Below, piece by piece: positions 17,223 through 25,552 of a stretch of 64,000 nt of DNA. The DNA is from Tenacibaculum adriaticum (GTDB lineage Bacteria; Bacteroidota; Bacteroidia; Flavobacteriales; Flavobacteriaceae). The DNA lies in NCBI RefSeq assembly GCF_008124875.1, contig NZ_VNIA01000002.1:310001-374000 (forward strand), read 5' to 3'. The notes below the pieces were generated by a model. The model ran no database searches. It had not been told where the DNA came from and worked only from the letters and a program-made list of their open reading frames with translations. The position numbers and the translations under genes are program-made. Numbering within the stretch: the first letter of the stretch is position 1; each line of letters opens with the position of its first letter.

Positions 17223-17600
17223 TTACATAACTTTAGAAGCCAAGTATTTTTGAACATCATAAACATTAATGCTTTTATTAAATTTTTTACTCACAGATGG
17301 AATGTTTTCACTAGAAATCCAAATTTTTAATTCTGCATCCAAGTCGAAAGTACCTGAAGTTTCTAAAGAAAACCTTGATATACTTTTATAAGGCATAGAT
17401 TTATATTCTACTTTACTACCTGTTAACCCTTGTACATCAATTAAAACAAGCCTCTTATTAGTAAACATAAACACATCTCTAAAAAGTATAAAACCAAGCT
17501 CAATTTGCTCATCACCTAATAATAGGCGTCCATATTTTTCGTTTAATTTATCGGAAGAAACTTCACTAGCGTTTCCAAGTATTTTATTTAATAGTCCCAT
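17223..17600 (-). CDS. Bacterial PH-domain protein
   Basis: A 125-residue cytoplasmic protein resembling the bacterial pleckstrin-homology family (bPH_1, YvbH-like): a short helical start MGLLNKILGNASEV, then LLLGDEQIELGFILFRDVFMFTNKRLVLIDV and the strand pattern of the barrel, ending with a helix. Members are predicted scaffolds of unknown ligand. It lies 29 bp after the DUF1883 gene. No transmembrane segment is visible. Confidence 0.75.
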   Translation of the reverse strand: MGLLNKILGNASEVSSDKLNEKYGRLLLGDEQIELGFILFRDVFMFTNKRLVLIDVQGLTGSKVEYKSMPYKSISRFSLETSGTFDLDAELKIWISSENIPSVSKKFNKSINVYDVQKYLASKVM

Positions 17601-17629
17601 ATTATATTTTTATTTAAAGTCAAATTACT

Positions 17630-17893
17630 TTATAAAACTCTAACGCTAGATTTAACATTACCAGAATATCCTCCTAAATCAATTGTTATATACCATCTCC
17701 CATAATTAGGAATGCTTATATTATACGGAGATCTAGTAACGTGGCCTCCATAATATTGATGCTTTGTTCCTCTTTTATAACGTTGAAAATTTAGACTATT
17801 CATCAGTTTAACATTTGCAGAATTTCCATGAAGAGTAATTTCTACTACTTCCCCTCCATTTAATTCACCTAAATCATAATGTTGAAATTTCAT
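17630..17893 (-). CDS. DUF1883 domain protein
   Basis: An 87-residue protein that matches DUF1883 along its length: MKFQHYDLGELNGGEVVEITL, NVKLMNSLNFQRYKRG, YYGGHVTRSPYNISIPNYG and WYITIDLGGYSG. In other bacteria DUF1883 occurs alone or fused to TIR domains, which hints at a sensing role in signalling or defence, but nothing is proven. It starts 12 bp after the nuclease-like gene and lies 29 bp before the PH-domain gene, so the three are likely one transcript. Confidence 0.8.
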   Translation of the reverse strand: MKFQHYDLGELNGGEVVEITLHGNSANVKLMNSLNFQRYKRGTKHQYYGGHVTRSPYNISIPNYGRWYITIDLGGYSGNVKSSVRVL

Positions 17894-17905
17894 TTTTTTT
17901 GAATT

Positions 17906-18970
17906 TTAATTATTGCTTATTACATTATAAAAATCAACCGTTTGCAACAATTGCTCTTCAAATTGATAAATATCATCGACAGATTCTATCAACTCTCTAG
18001 TTTCATTCTTGTTTTCATCAAATAACCCTAAATATTTATTTCCTCCATTTAAATGAAGTCTACATAAAGGTTTTCGATTATTATCATCTAACAATATCCC
18101 GAAATAAGATTGTGTATCACGATGAGAAATTCTATTAATTAATAGTTTTCTCCTAAGAATAGCTACTACAATTCTAAAACCTTCTAATTCTTCTTCTGTT
18201 GTGATTATTTTACTTTCCTCTTCTTCAATTTCTATAGCTTCTTCTTGTTGCTTTTCAGATTCTTTGTTAAGTGCAGCATTTAAACGATCATTTACTTTCT
18301 CGCTAACAACCTGGTTAAAAGCTTTTTGAACTAACTCTGTGAACTCATTCATTACTTTTTCTGTTAGCCGACCTGAATAAACTCTATTGGCAAATAATCT
18401 TACAAATTCAGAAGATGAACTAGTTAATTCATTTGAAATACATTTCCTTATCTCTTTTGTATACTTTAAAGAGCTTGCATTATTAACTATTTTATCTACA
18501 TCAAAATTTGACTTATGAAACTTACCTATTTCATGAACATCGTTATCTTTTATTTTGGTAATGTCAAACTCTAAAAATGGTTTTTCATCCATTTTATTTG
18601 TTTGTTCTAAATCTGTATAAAACCGATATTGAATTCCATTCGTTAATAGAGCAAAACGGGTTTTTGTAACATGAAAATACCTAAATAGTTGTGAATTATG
18701 ATTATCTAAACCCTCCTTCCAATTCTTACATTCTATAATTAAAATTGGTATCTCATTTTGAAAAATAGCATAATCTACTTTTTCTCCTTTTTTAAGGCCT
18801 ATATCTGCTATAAACTCAGGAACAACCTCTAATGGATTAAACGTATCATAACCTAATGCATTTATAAACGGTAATACAAATGCATGTTTGGTAGATTCTT
18901 CAGTTTCTATTTTGTCTTTTAGCTGATTTATTTTATCAGCTATTGCTTTAAGTTTGCTTTGGAGTTCCAT
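17906..18970 (-). CDS. Orphan type I restriction HsdR N-terminal-like (PD-(D/E)xK) protein
   Basis: A 354-residue protein whose first about 150 residues look like the HSDR_N nuclease domain: helix, FVLPFINALGYD, VVPEFIADIG, then the PD-(D/E)xK core Asp66 (KVDYAI) and Glu80-Cys-Lys82 (LIIECKNW), followed by LLTNGIQYRFYTDL. There is no helicase domain, so it is not HsdR itself. Residues about 205-260 are helical and Glu-rich, and the C-terminal about 100 residues form a separate domain (RISHRDTQSYFGILLDD, CRLHLNGGNKYLGLF). Such stand-alone proteins are annotated as type I restriction enzyme-like and may act in defence or on foreign DNA. The gene follows the KTSC-like gene by 5 bp. Confidence 0.75.
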   Translation of the reverse strand: MELQSKLKAIADKINQLKDKIETEESTKHAFVLPFINALGYDTFNPLEVVPEFIADIGLKKGEKVDYAIFQNEIPILIIECKNWKEGLDNHNSQLFRYFHVTKTRFALLTNGIQYRFYTDLEQTNKMDEKPFLEFDITKIKDNDVHEIGKFHKSNFDVDKIVNNASSLKYTKEIRKCISNELTSSSSEFVRLFANRVYSGRLTEKVMNEFTELVQKAFNQVVSEKVNDRLNAALNKESEKQQEEAIEIEEEESKIITTEEELEGFRIVVAILRRKLLINRISHRDTQSYFGILLDDNNRKPLCRLHLNGGNKYLGLFDENKNETRELIESVDDIYQFEEQLLQTVDFYNVISNN

Positions 18971-18975
18971 AGTTA

Positions 18976-19338
18976 TTAATTACAATTACATTCATAGTCT
19001 TTTATATATTCATGAAAACGTTCACCGTAGGAATCTGAATCGTTATAATCACCATATTGAAAGTTATTCCAATTTTGAGAAGGAATTCCGCAATAAACAT
19101 ATGCCTTTGGAGAATAGTCATATTCATTTCTTTTAATTTTTGCAATTACATATATTTTATAATCATACTCATAAGCAGTTACCTCATATAACCATGAAGA
19201 ACCCAAAGTATAATTAGCTAATGATGTTTTATAGTATCCTTTAGTTTTAATAAACTCTTGCAAGTCTTCACAATTTACTTCTTGAGAGAAGGAAAAATTG
19301 ACACTCAACATTAAAAATATAATACCAAACTTTTTCAT
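18976..19338 (-). CDS. Exported KTSC-like small protein
   Basis: A 120-residue protein with a signal peptide (about residues 1-18, ending FSFSQ). The remainder has the order seen in KTSC domains: SSWLYEVTAYEYDYKIYVIA, an aromatic strand KAYVYCGIPSQNWNNF, then DSYGERFHEYI. Three cysteines (CEDL, YVYC and CNCN region) could form disulfides. The match is by eye and divergent. Its ATG overlaps the stop of the upstream gene by one base. Function unknown. Confidence 0.6.
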   Translation of the reverse strand: MKKFGIIFLMLSVNFSFSQEVNCEDLQEFIKTKGYYKTSLANYTLGSSWLYEVTAYEYDYKIYVIAKIKRNEYDYSPKAYVYCGIPSQNWNNFQYGDYNDSDSYGERFHEYIKDYECNCN

Positions 19339-19877
19339 TATTTTAATTCCTCTATTTTTTCCTTACCTGATTTAAACATGTTTTCAAATACTTTATAATC
19401 TTTTGTAAATACAGTATTATCACTACCATACTTCTCAAGGTTTATATACCAAGTTATTTTTCCTTTACTTACATAATAACCAATCTCAAAACCGTCTTCA
19501 GTTATGAACTTATTTTCTAAATAATCAGACAGAGTATTCATATCTGTTTCTGTTTGAGTTTTTAAGTTTAATAATGCTTTTTGTACTTCTAATAAATCCT
19601 CATAAGCAATTGAGGCCGTTTTATCACCATACTTCCCTTTTTTTGAAATTTGAAAAAACATCTTTTCCTCACTACCACTAATGATTTTTCTTATTTTTGA
19701 TTCTGTTACAGCATACGATAACTTAACATTTGGTAGTTTATAATCTTCGAATTTTAGAATTGTTCCTGTTTTGGATACAAATTCTTGCATTTTAGATTTC
19801 TGCTCTTTTTGCTCTTGGCAAAAAACACCAGAAGTCATTAATAAAATTATTAGTGTAATAATTGAATGTTTATTCAT
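19338..19877 (-). CDS. Exported protein of unknown function
   Basis: A 179-residue protein, taking the ATG at 19877 because it gives a clean signal peptide (MNKHSIITLIILLMTSGVFC then QEQ); a longer form from 19904 would place polar residues before it. The mature part has a Lys/Gln-rich start and the strands ILKFEDYKLPNVKLSY, EEKMFFQISKKGKYGDKTA and ITWYINLEKYG. No family is recognised. It is the first gene of the tight run that continues through the KTSC-like, nuclease-like, DUF1883 and PH-domain genes. Confidence 0.65.
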   Translation of the reverse strand: MNKHSIITLIILLMTSGVFCQEQKEQKSKMQEFVSKTGTILKFEDYKLPNVKLSYAVTESKIRKIISGSEEKMFFQISKKGKYGDKTASIAYEDLLEVQKALLNLKTQTETDMNTLSDYLENKFITEDGFEIGYYVSKGKITWYINLEKYGSDNTVFTKDYKVFENMFKSGKEKIEELK

Positions 19878-19924
19878 AATTAGTAGTATTGTTGAGTTTA
19901 ACACTTCAAACTTAAACTACTTAA

Positions 19925-19962
19925 AAAACAAAACCTTACGGAATACCATAAGGTTTTGTTTT
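19925..19962. terminator. Bidirectional-looking terminator hairpin
   Basis: Arms AAAACAAAACCTTA (19925-19938) and TAAGGTTTTGTTTT (19949-19962) form a perfect 14-bp stem with a 10-nt loop and A/T tails. It sits between the DUF4468 gene and the unknown exported gene, and would stop minus-strand transcription coming from the former. Confidence 0.85.
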
Positions 19963-19982
19963 ATTACATGAAAAATAAGTCA

Positions 19983-20463
19983 TTACCAATTATCATTTTC
20001 TGAATCAAGTTGCATTTTTGAAGCAAAACTTAATACTAATTTTTCAGCAGAAGCTTTAAATAATTCGGGGGTAAAACCTATTTTAGTCCCCATGTAGTTT
20101 GTTACTGTAAATTTGTTAATAGGTTCAATTTCTATTTTGGCTGCTTTGTCCTTTACTCTCAATGTAATCATTGCAAAATAAGATAGAGTTTCGGGAGAAT
20201 ATTGTGTAGCTGTTTTCCCTGGATACATCATATATTTTCCCTTTATGATACCTGCTTCTTTATCTACAAATTGAATGACACTTTCTGCATTACCAAAAGC
20301 TTCTACCATCCACTCATTGGCCTTTATATAGTTGGAGCTTTTTTTTTGACTCTAATTGAATTGTTTTGATAATAGGATTTCCTTCATATGTCAAAGTTTT
20401 TACAGAAACACATGAAAAATTTAAAACAATTAAAATTGCAAGAACTACTTTTTTAAATTTCAT
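19983..20463 (-). pseudogene. DUF4468-like lipoprotein gene with a frameshift at an A9 tract
   Basis: From the ATG at 20463 the frame reads a lipoprotein signal (MKFKKVVLAILIVLNFSC) and continues to LESKKK, then hits a stop (KGQ*). The rest of the gene, EAFGNAESVIQFVDKEAGII through to the stop at 19983, lies in the next frame. The frames meet at nine A residues (minus strand; + positions about 20339-20347): with eight A the protein would read ESKKSSNYIKANEWMVEAFG without a break. The product resembles the DUF4468 family of Bacteroidota lipoproteins. The extra A may be a real mutation, a phase-variable or slippage site, or a sequencing error. A separate 108-residue product from the internal ATG at 20309 would lack any export signal. 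Confidence 0.75.
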
Positions 20464-20569
20464 AATAAATTTATTTTAATATTATTGTTAGTTGTTTAAC
20501 AAAAATAAATTCATTAATAAAGTTATCCTTACGGTTTACCACAAAGACAATAAATAATAAAAAAGCAAA

Positions 20570-21235
20570 TTATATTAAGCCTAAATCTTTAACAATTGCT
20601 ACTAAGTGTATAGCGTTATTGGCTTTAAATTGAATACGAAGTTTGTTAAGCCGTTTTTCTACAGAACTTAAACTACTTGGTGAGATGTTATTATCTTTAA
20701 GATGTATACTTATATCTTCTTGCGATAAACCATTAGATAATAGTTTTACCAATTCGATATCGTAATCGTTTATTTCTAAATCTGTCTTATGGCTTATAGC
20801 TTGCGCTACTTGCGGAGATAAATAGTTTTTGTTATCATAAACCAATTGAATTGCCTTTTCTAATTCTACCAAACCGTGCCTACCTTTGCATACATACGCA
20901 TCTGTATGATAGGTATTCATCAACAATCGTACTTTTTGAAGACGATCTTCTACGGAATACGCTATAATTTTAAGCTCAGGGTGTTCTTGCTTTAAAGCTC
21001 TGATTAAATCTTCACCAGAAGGGTATTTTTGTTCTCGATGATCTGCTTTAAAAGATAAGTCCGTTATTAATAAATCATAGGGAGCTTCATCTAATATTGC
21101 TCTTTTAATTTTAAGATAGGCATCATCACAATATTGTACTTGTTGTACATTATTGATACCTAAGTTATCTAATACTGACAATACTCCTTGATTGATGCTT
21201 CCTAAATCATCTGAAATTAAAACCTTTGTAAACAT
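20570..21235 (-). CDS. LuxR/NarL-type response regulator
   Basis: A 221-residue two-component regulator. The receiver domain (about residues 1-130) has Asp9/Asp10 and the phosphoacceptor Asp59 in LLITDLSF, with the conserved Lys in YVCKGRHG. The C-terminal part (about 155-221) is a LuxR-type helix-turn-helix: DIELVKLLSNGLSQEDISIH then SVEKRLNKLRIQF. It lies 3 bp after the kinase gene, so the two form a cognate pair. DNA targets are not shown by the sequence; candidates are the paired TACGTA site at 14146-14161 or motifs in the 23.2-23.5 kb gap. Confidence 0.9.
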   Translation of the reverse strand: MFTKVLISDDLGSINQGVLSVLDNLGINNVQQVQYCDDAYLKIKRAILDEAPYDLLITDLSFKADHREQKYPSGEDLIRALKQEHPELKIIAYSVEDRLQKVRLLMNTYHTDAYVCKGRHGLVELEKAIQLVYDNKNYLSPQVAQAISHKTDLEINDYDIELVKLLSNGLSQEDISIHLKDNNISPSSLSSVEKRLNKLRIQFKANNAIHLVAIVKDLGLI

Positions 21236-21238
21236 AGT

Positions 21239-22915
21239 TTAAACTGTGATTTTTACTTTAAAACCATTATTAATCTGAGAATCAAAAGTAATTTTTCCAT
21301 TTACAGATTGTATACGGTTTTCCACATTCTGTAAACCATTATGTTTTTTTATATCGCACCCAATACCATTATCGCTGTACTCTATGGCGATGTTGTTATT
21401 GGTTTGATTGAAAGCTAATAGAACAATGGAAGCTTCACTATATTTCTTCATATTGGTCATTAGTTCCTGAAGTACTCTATAAATAGTAGTCTTTTTTTCT
21501 TTCGAAACCTTTTTCCAATTCACTTTAGAAATGTTTCTAGTCATCACATTTACATCATCACTTTTATAACTTAAGAGTAAATCTTTCAGTAACTCATCAA
21601 AATCATCATCAACATTAATTGTGCTATTTTCTTTAGAAATATCTCTCGTTTTGGTATATATCCCTTCCAAATCATCTAAAACTTCTTCCTTAACATTTAC
21701 ATTACCTTGTAATTTTGTCATTACATGGTAAACATCATTAGCAACTTCATCATGAACTTTTTTAGAAATACGTGTTTCAGTGTTATATACTTGTTGTAAC
21801 TTTTCTTTTTTATGTTTAGATTTTAAGATAAAATATGAAAAAACTGAAGTTAAAAGTGTAAATAATCCAATAGCTAAATAGACAAATTTTAATTGTTTTT
21901 GCTTTTCTTTTCCTAATTGGCTTTCAACAAGCATGCGTTTAGCTTCTTCTGCTTTTCTTCTTTCTTCTGAAAAATCATATTTCATTGAAGCAAACTTATT
22001 TTCATTTAATTGTTTTGCTAATGAAATACTATCAGTTAATCTTTTATACTCCAAAATTTTCGGATTATTATTTAGATTAACTATTGCGGACAATGCTGTA
22101 ACCTGAAGAGATTTGCTATTTATTAATTTACTTATCATAAGAGCTTTATTTGCATGTAATAAAGCCTTCTTTTGTTGTTGTTGATCTTTATAATGCTCAG
22201 ATAAATGTATATGACTTACAAAATTTTCATAAGAATTATTTTTTTTTACCCTCATTTTTAAAGCAGACAACATGTCTTTCTCCGCAGAAGGGATATTTAA
22301 TTTAGATTTAGTTAACCCCATATTATCTAATGCTCTAGCTATTTGAACTGTGTCTTTAAGTTTTAAACTGTTACTATAAACTTGAGTGAAGTCAATTAAA
22401 GCATCTTCAAAGTTATTTTGAACCCTATTTAAATTAGCTTTATTATTAAGTGCAATGTTGATATTAACTGGAGATTTTTCTATTTCTAAAACCTTATTGT
22501 AAAACTCTAAAGCTCTATCATAATTTTTCAATTCCTTGTTAATAATGCCTAGGTGATTATATATTCCTATTTTAGCCTTGATTGTTTTTTTATTTGATTT
22601 TATATTATTTATTAATTCAAGAGCTGAGACAGATGTTGCTTCACTTTCGTGAACAAATCCCAACTTATTTTGAATACTTGCTATAAATCTTAAATTTTGA
22701 ATAGCATCAAAAGTATCTTTCTTTTTTAAATTGAAATTTTTATTCCTATTGTAAAAGTTTAAAGCCAAAATTAAATCTGTACTTTTTTTGGAATTTACTT
22801 GAAGGTTATAATAATAACTTAAACTATCTTTAGTTTGCTGAGCATTTATCTTTTTTGAATAAATGCTAACTATTAATAAATAAAAAAAGAGGAATGAAAG
22901 TTTTATCTTTTTCAT
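21239..22915 (-). CDS. TPR-containing sensor histidine kinase
   Basis: A 558-residue membrane kinase: signal peptide (about residues 1-25), periplasmic tetratricopeptide repeats (about 65-300, e.g. YDRALEFYNKVLEIEKS and KKALLHANKALMISK), a coiled stretch, one membrane segment (about 342-364), then a cytoplasmic HisKA_3-like dimerisation helix with His388 in KKVHDEVANDVYHVM and a C-terminal HATPase (N box LQELMTNMKKYS, G box YSDNGIGCD). The TPRs suggest it senses a protein or peptide partner. The lipoprotein gene at 22969-23166 directly upstream is a possible partner. Confidence 0.9.
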   Translation of the reverse strand: MKKIKLSFLFFYLLIVSIYSKKINAQQTKDSLSYYYNLQVNSKKSTDLILALNFYNRNKNFNLKKKDTFDAIQNLRFIASIQNKLGFVHESEATSVSALELINNIKSNKKTIKAKIGIYNHLGIINKELKNYDRALEFYNKVLEIEKSPVNINIALNNKANLNRVQNNFEDALIDFTQVYSNSLKLKDTVQIARALDNMGLTKSKLNIPSAEKDMLSALKMRVKKNNSYENFVSHIHLSEHYKDQQQQKKALLHANKALMISKLINSKSLQVTALSAIVNLNNNPKILEYKRLTDSISLAKQLNENKFASMKYDFSEERRKAEEAKRMLVESQLGKEKQKQLKFVYLAIGLFTLLTSVFSYFILKSKHKKEKLQQVYNTETRISKKVHDEVANDVYHVMTKLQGNVNVKEEVLDDLEGIYTKTRDISKENSTINVDDDFDELLKDLLLSYKSDDVNVMTRNISKVNWKKVSKEKKTTIYRVLQELMTNMKKYSEASIVLLAFNQTNNNIAIEYSDNGIGCDIKKHNGLQNVENRIQSVNGKITFDSQINNGFKVKITV

Positions 22916-22968
22916 TCCTCTAAAATACTAACTAATTTTAAGTTAGATAATATTCATTCTTTACTTTT

Positions 22969-23166
22969 TTAAGGATTAGTTGGCGGCGGCGGTGGAGGTG
23001 GCGGTAAAATTTCTCCATCTCCATCACAACAATCTTCTGCATTACTTTGAATCTGATTCTTAATAACTGCTTTTGTATCATCTTTTACAATTTCATCATC
23101 ATCAGTACATGAAATGAATACTGAATTAAGGAAAACCGTAAGCATAATTAATATTATTTTTTTCAT
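22969..23166 (-). CDS. Small lipoprotein with acidic start and polyproline tail
   Basis: A 65-residue lipoprotein, taking the ATG at 23166 because it gives the lipobox SVFISC; a longer frame to 23244 would bury it. After the cysteine comes TDDDEIVKDD, an acidic stretch like the Bacteroidota lipoprotein export signal, so it is likely displayed on the cell surface. The tail has EDCCDGDGEI followed by eight consecutive prolines and TNP. Translation of eight prolines should depend on EF-P. The gene ends 53 bp before the TPR kinase gene and is probably the first gene of that operon. Function unknown. Confidence 0.65.
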   Translation of the reverse strand: MKKIILIMLTVFLNSVFISCTDDDEIVKDDTKAVIKNQIQSNAEDCCDGDGEILPPPPPPPPTNP

Positions 23167-23532
23167 TTTGTTATATTTTAAAATTGGACAATAGTGTTGC
23201 TGTCCGAGTATTTCACTCAGCTCTTTTTTGTTGTTTAACAACACGTTAATAAATCAGAGATGTTTCTCTTTTTTAGGGAAGTATGGAGAGTAGAAGTAAA
23301 GAAGTGTAGTTACTTCCCAATTAGCTAAACAACTTTACCTTGCAGCTCCAGTTTTAAAATTAATGTCACTCGTAAGCCTTATTACGAGTAAGGCAACAAT
23401 TAATTCTGATACAAATGAAAAGAGATTTGTCCAGAAGTATGTGAAAGACTTTGGAAAGGTTTTGGAAAAGATTTTCCAAAATTTTTCCAATCAATTTTTT
23501 TTAACTTTAACAAACATGAAAAAGGAATACAA
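23167..23532. promoter_or_regulatory. Divergent intergenic region with several inverted repeats
   Basis: This 366-bp gap separates the lipoprotein/kinase operon (minus) from the membrane protein gene (plus). It holds an inverted pair GGGAAGTA (23276-23283) and TACTTCCC (23311-23318), and a near-perfect palindrome with arms TTTTGGAAAA (23460-23469) and TTTTCCAAAA (23472-23481), about 50 bp before the plus-strand ATG. A 61-codon frame at 23363-23548 crosses the latter and overlaps the next gene; I do not think it is a gene. The repeats are probable regulator sites; which regulator is not known. Confidence 0.45.
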
Positions 23533-24273
23533 ATGCATAAAAAACTAATACTACTAGCCTTTCAAAAAGCAAAAAATGATGAAGAAAATGAAACAGGAAT
23601 TATCGCTTCAACCACTAAATTATCTGAAAGAATTTCTGCTATTTTATGGAACCAATTTAAATGTACTTTTGGAGAAAAAAGCTTACGAAACTTATATAAA
23701 GATGCTATAAATTCAGAAGAAATAATTATAGAAATTAAACAACCTAAAGTAACTCAAGCTTTATGTAAATATGTAGGTTTTGATAATTATGCTGATTTTA
23801 TTTCAAAAACTCAAAATTCATTAGAAGCAAAAAAATCAGATGATTTAGATAATGTCAAAAACGAGAGAAATAATAAAAAATTCATAGCTTTCATAAAAGC
23901 TAACAAAGTGGTATTTCTGATAAGTTTTCTGATGATCATTATAGTATTTACAATTTCATCAATAAATAAACAACGTTGGATGGTTTGGAAAGAAGATCAT
24001 TATGTAGAGGTTAAATTTGATACAGAGAAATATAATTTGAATCAATTAAAATTATTTAAAAAGGATAGAATAGAAAACTTTAGAAAGATAATTCCTAACT
24101 GTGAAACTTTATTTTTTAAAAAAGATGGAAGTATTAATGTTTGGTATGGAAAGAATAGAAAAGGTGAATTAGAATTATTTACTTCAGTTGGATTACATCC
24201 AGAAACAGGAAAAACATTGAAGCCAATAACAACATATATGATTAAAAAATACATTTGCGAAACTTACAACTAA
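23533..24273 (+). CDS. Single-span membrane protein of unknown function
   Basis: A 246-residue protein with a cytoplasmic N-terminal region (about residues 1-118, including LSERISAILWNQFKCTFGEKSLRNLYKDA cut here into a helical stretch, and LCKYVGFDNYADFI), one membrane segment (about 121-143, VVFLISFLMIIIVFTIS) and an extracytoplasmic C-terminal domain of about 100 residues with IPNCETLFFKKDGSINVWYG. The layout, a cytoplasmic helical domain plus a membrane helix and an outer domain, could suit a membrane-bound sensor or regulator, but no family is recognised. It is transcribed alone, away from the kinase operon. Confidence 0.65.
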   Translation: MHKKLILLAFQKAKNDEENETGIIASTTKLSERISAILWNQFKCTFGEKSLRNLYKDAINSEEIIIEIKQPKVTQALCKYVGFDNYADFISKTQNSLEAKKSDDLDNVKNERNNKKFIAFIKANKVVFLISFLMIIIVFTISSINKQRWMVWKEDHYVEVKFDTEKYNLNQLKLFKKDRIENFRKIIPNCETLFFKKDGSINVWYGKNRKGELELFTSVGLHPETGKTLKPITTYMIKKYICETYN

Positions 24274-24278
24274 ATAAA

Positions 24279-24306
24279 AACGCCTAAAAATTATTATTTA
24301 GGCGTT
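24279..24306. terminator. Bidirectional terminator between convergent genes
   Basis: Arms AACGCCTAAA (24279-24288) and TTTAGGCGTT (24297-24306) form a 10-bp stem with an 8-nt loop, between the ends of the membrane-protein gene (plus) and the MacB permease gene (minus). Confidence 0.85.
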
Positions 24307-24325
24307 ACAATTATTAAAAAACCAT

Positions 24326-25543
24326 CTACTCATACCTCAAAGCATCAATAGGATTTAAACGTGCCGCTTTACGGGCAGGAAAATACCCAAAAACCACGCC
24401 TACCAATACCGAGAAACCAAAACCAATTAAAATAGAGTTTACCGCTGTAGGTATGTAAAAATCAGTCGCTTCATAAATAATTTGGTTACCTATAACACCG
24501 AGAATAATTCCTAAAATGCCACCGGCTAAACTCAACACAATCGCTTCTATTAAGAACTGAGTTAAAATATCGCTCTCTCTGGCACCAATGGCTAATCGGG
24601 TACCAATCTCTCGGGTACGCTCGGTAACCGAAACCAACATAATATTCATAATACCAATACCGCCCACAATTAATGAAATACTGGCTATGGCACCTAAAAT
24701 TAAGGTTAAAATACCCGTTACATTTCCGGTGATTTCTTGAAGTTCAATTTGTGTGGTTACTTCAAAATCGTCTTCCTCACCTTCTAAAATACGGTGTGAT
24801 TCTCTTAAAAGTTCCGTGGCTTCAATTTCGGCATCTTCAATATGGTCTTCACTAATAGCACTGGCCATAATCATGTTATAGCCTCTTCTGCGTCCGTACA
24901 ACCGGTTTAAAATTGTGGTATACGGTGCAATAAGCATATCATCTTGATCTTGCCCCATGGTGCCTTTCCCCTCTTCTTTTAAAAGCCCTACAATGGTAAA
25001 CGGTACTTTGTTAATTCGTATTTGACGCCCCACAGGATCAGACCCTGCAAACAGTTCTCTTTTAATGGTTTCACCAATTACACAGACTTTACGTGCGGCT
25101 TTAACATCTTCTTCTGTAAAAATATCTCCGGAAATGATCTCCCGACTCAAAATATCAAAATAATCAGATGACACCCCGTAAATGGTGGTTGATTTATTTC
25201 CTTGCGGACCAATAGCACGCACTCCGTTAGCTACTAAAGGAGATAGTTTTGACATCCAAACCGAGTTTTTTTGCAATATATCAAAGTCTTTTTCATCTAC
25301 AGGTCTTCCCATCCTTACATCTATTCCTGCTCTGTGTTCTGTTTTGGTACTGATCATTAATAAATTAGTTCCTAACCCCGATATTTGACTTTGTACTTCT
25401 TGTGTAGCACCTTCACCCGCAGAAATGGTCATAATAACCGCTGCTACCCCAATAATAATACCAAGTGCAGTAAGTAAACTACGAGTTCTATTTTTATAGA
25501 TAGATTGAAATGCTACTTTAAATGTTTTTAGTAATTGTTTCAT
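24326..25543 (-). CDS. MacB-type ABC exporter permease
   Basis: A 405-residue FtsX-fold permease: an N-terminal membrane segment after KNRTRSLLTALGIIIGVAAV, a periplasmic domain (about residues 45-275) with FAGSDPVGRQIRINKVPFTIVG cut by typical MacB strands, and three C-terminal membrane segments with SVTERTREIGTRLAIGA before the second of them and YFPARKAARLNPIDALRYE at the end. In MacAB-type pumps the permease, ATPase and periplasmic adaptor drive export of peptides, macrolides or other compounds through an outer-membrane channel. Here the ATPase is a separate gene 9 bp upstream. No TolC-type gene is beside it. Confidence 0.9.
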   Translation of the reverse strand: MKQLLKTFKVAFQSIYKNRTRSLLTALGIIIGVAAVIMTISAGEGATQEVQSQISGLGTNLLMISTKTEHRAGIDVRMGRPVDEKDFDILQKNSVWMSKLSPLVANGVRAIGPQGNKSTTIYGVSSDYFDILSREIISGDIFTEEDVKAARKVCVIGETIKRELFAGSDPVGRQIRINKVPFTIVGLLKEEGKGTMGQDQDDMLIAPYTTILNRLYGRRRGYNMIMASAISEDHIEDAEIEATELLRESHRILEGEEDDFEVTTQIELQEITGNVTGILTLILGAIASISLIVGGIGIMNIMLVSVTERTREIGTRLAIGARESDILTQFLIEAIVLSLAGGILGIILGVIGNQIIYEATDFYIPTAVNSILIGFGFSVLVGVVFGYFPARKAARLNPIDALRYE

Positions 25544-25552
25544 AATATCTAA

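Noticed and set aside
23363-23548. 61-codon plus-strand frame in the divergent gap
   Set aside because: It crosses the palindrome at 23460-23481, overlaps the next start and has no recognisable features.
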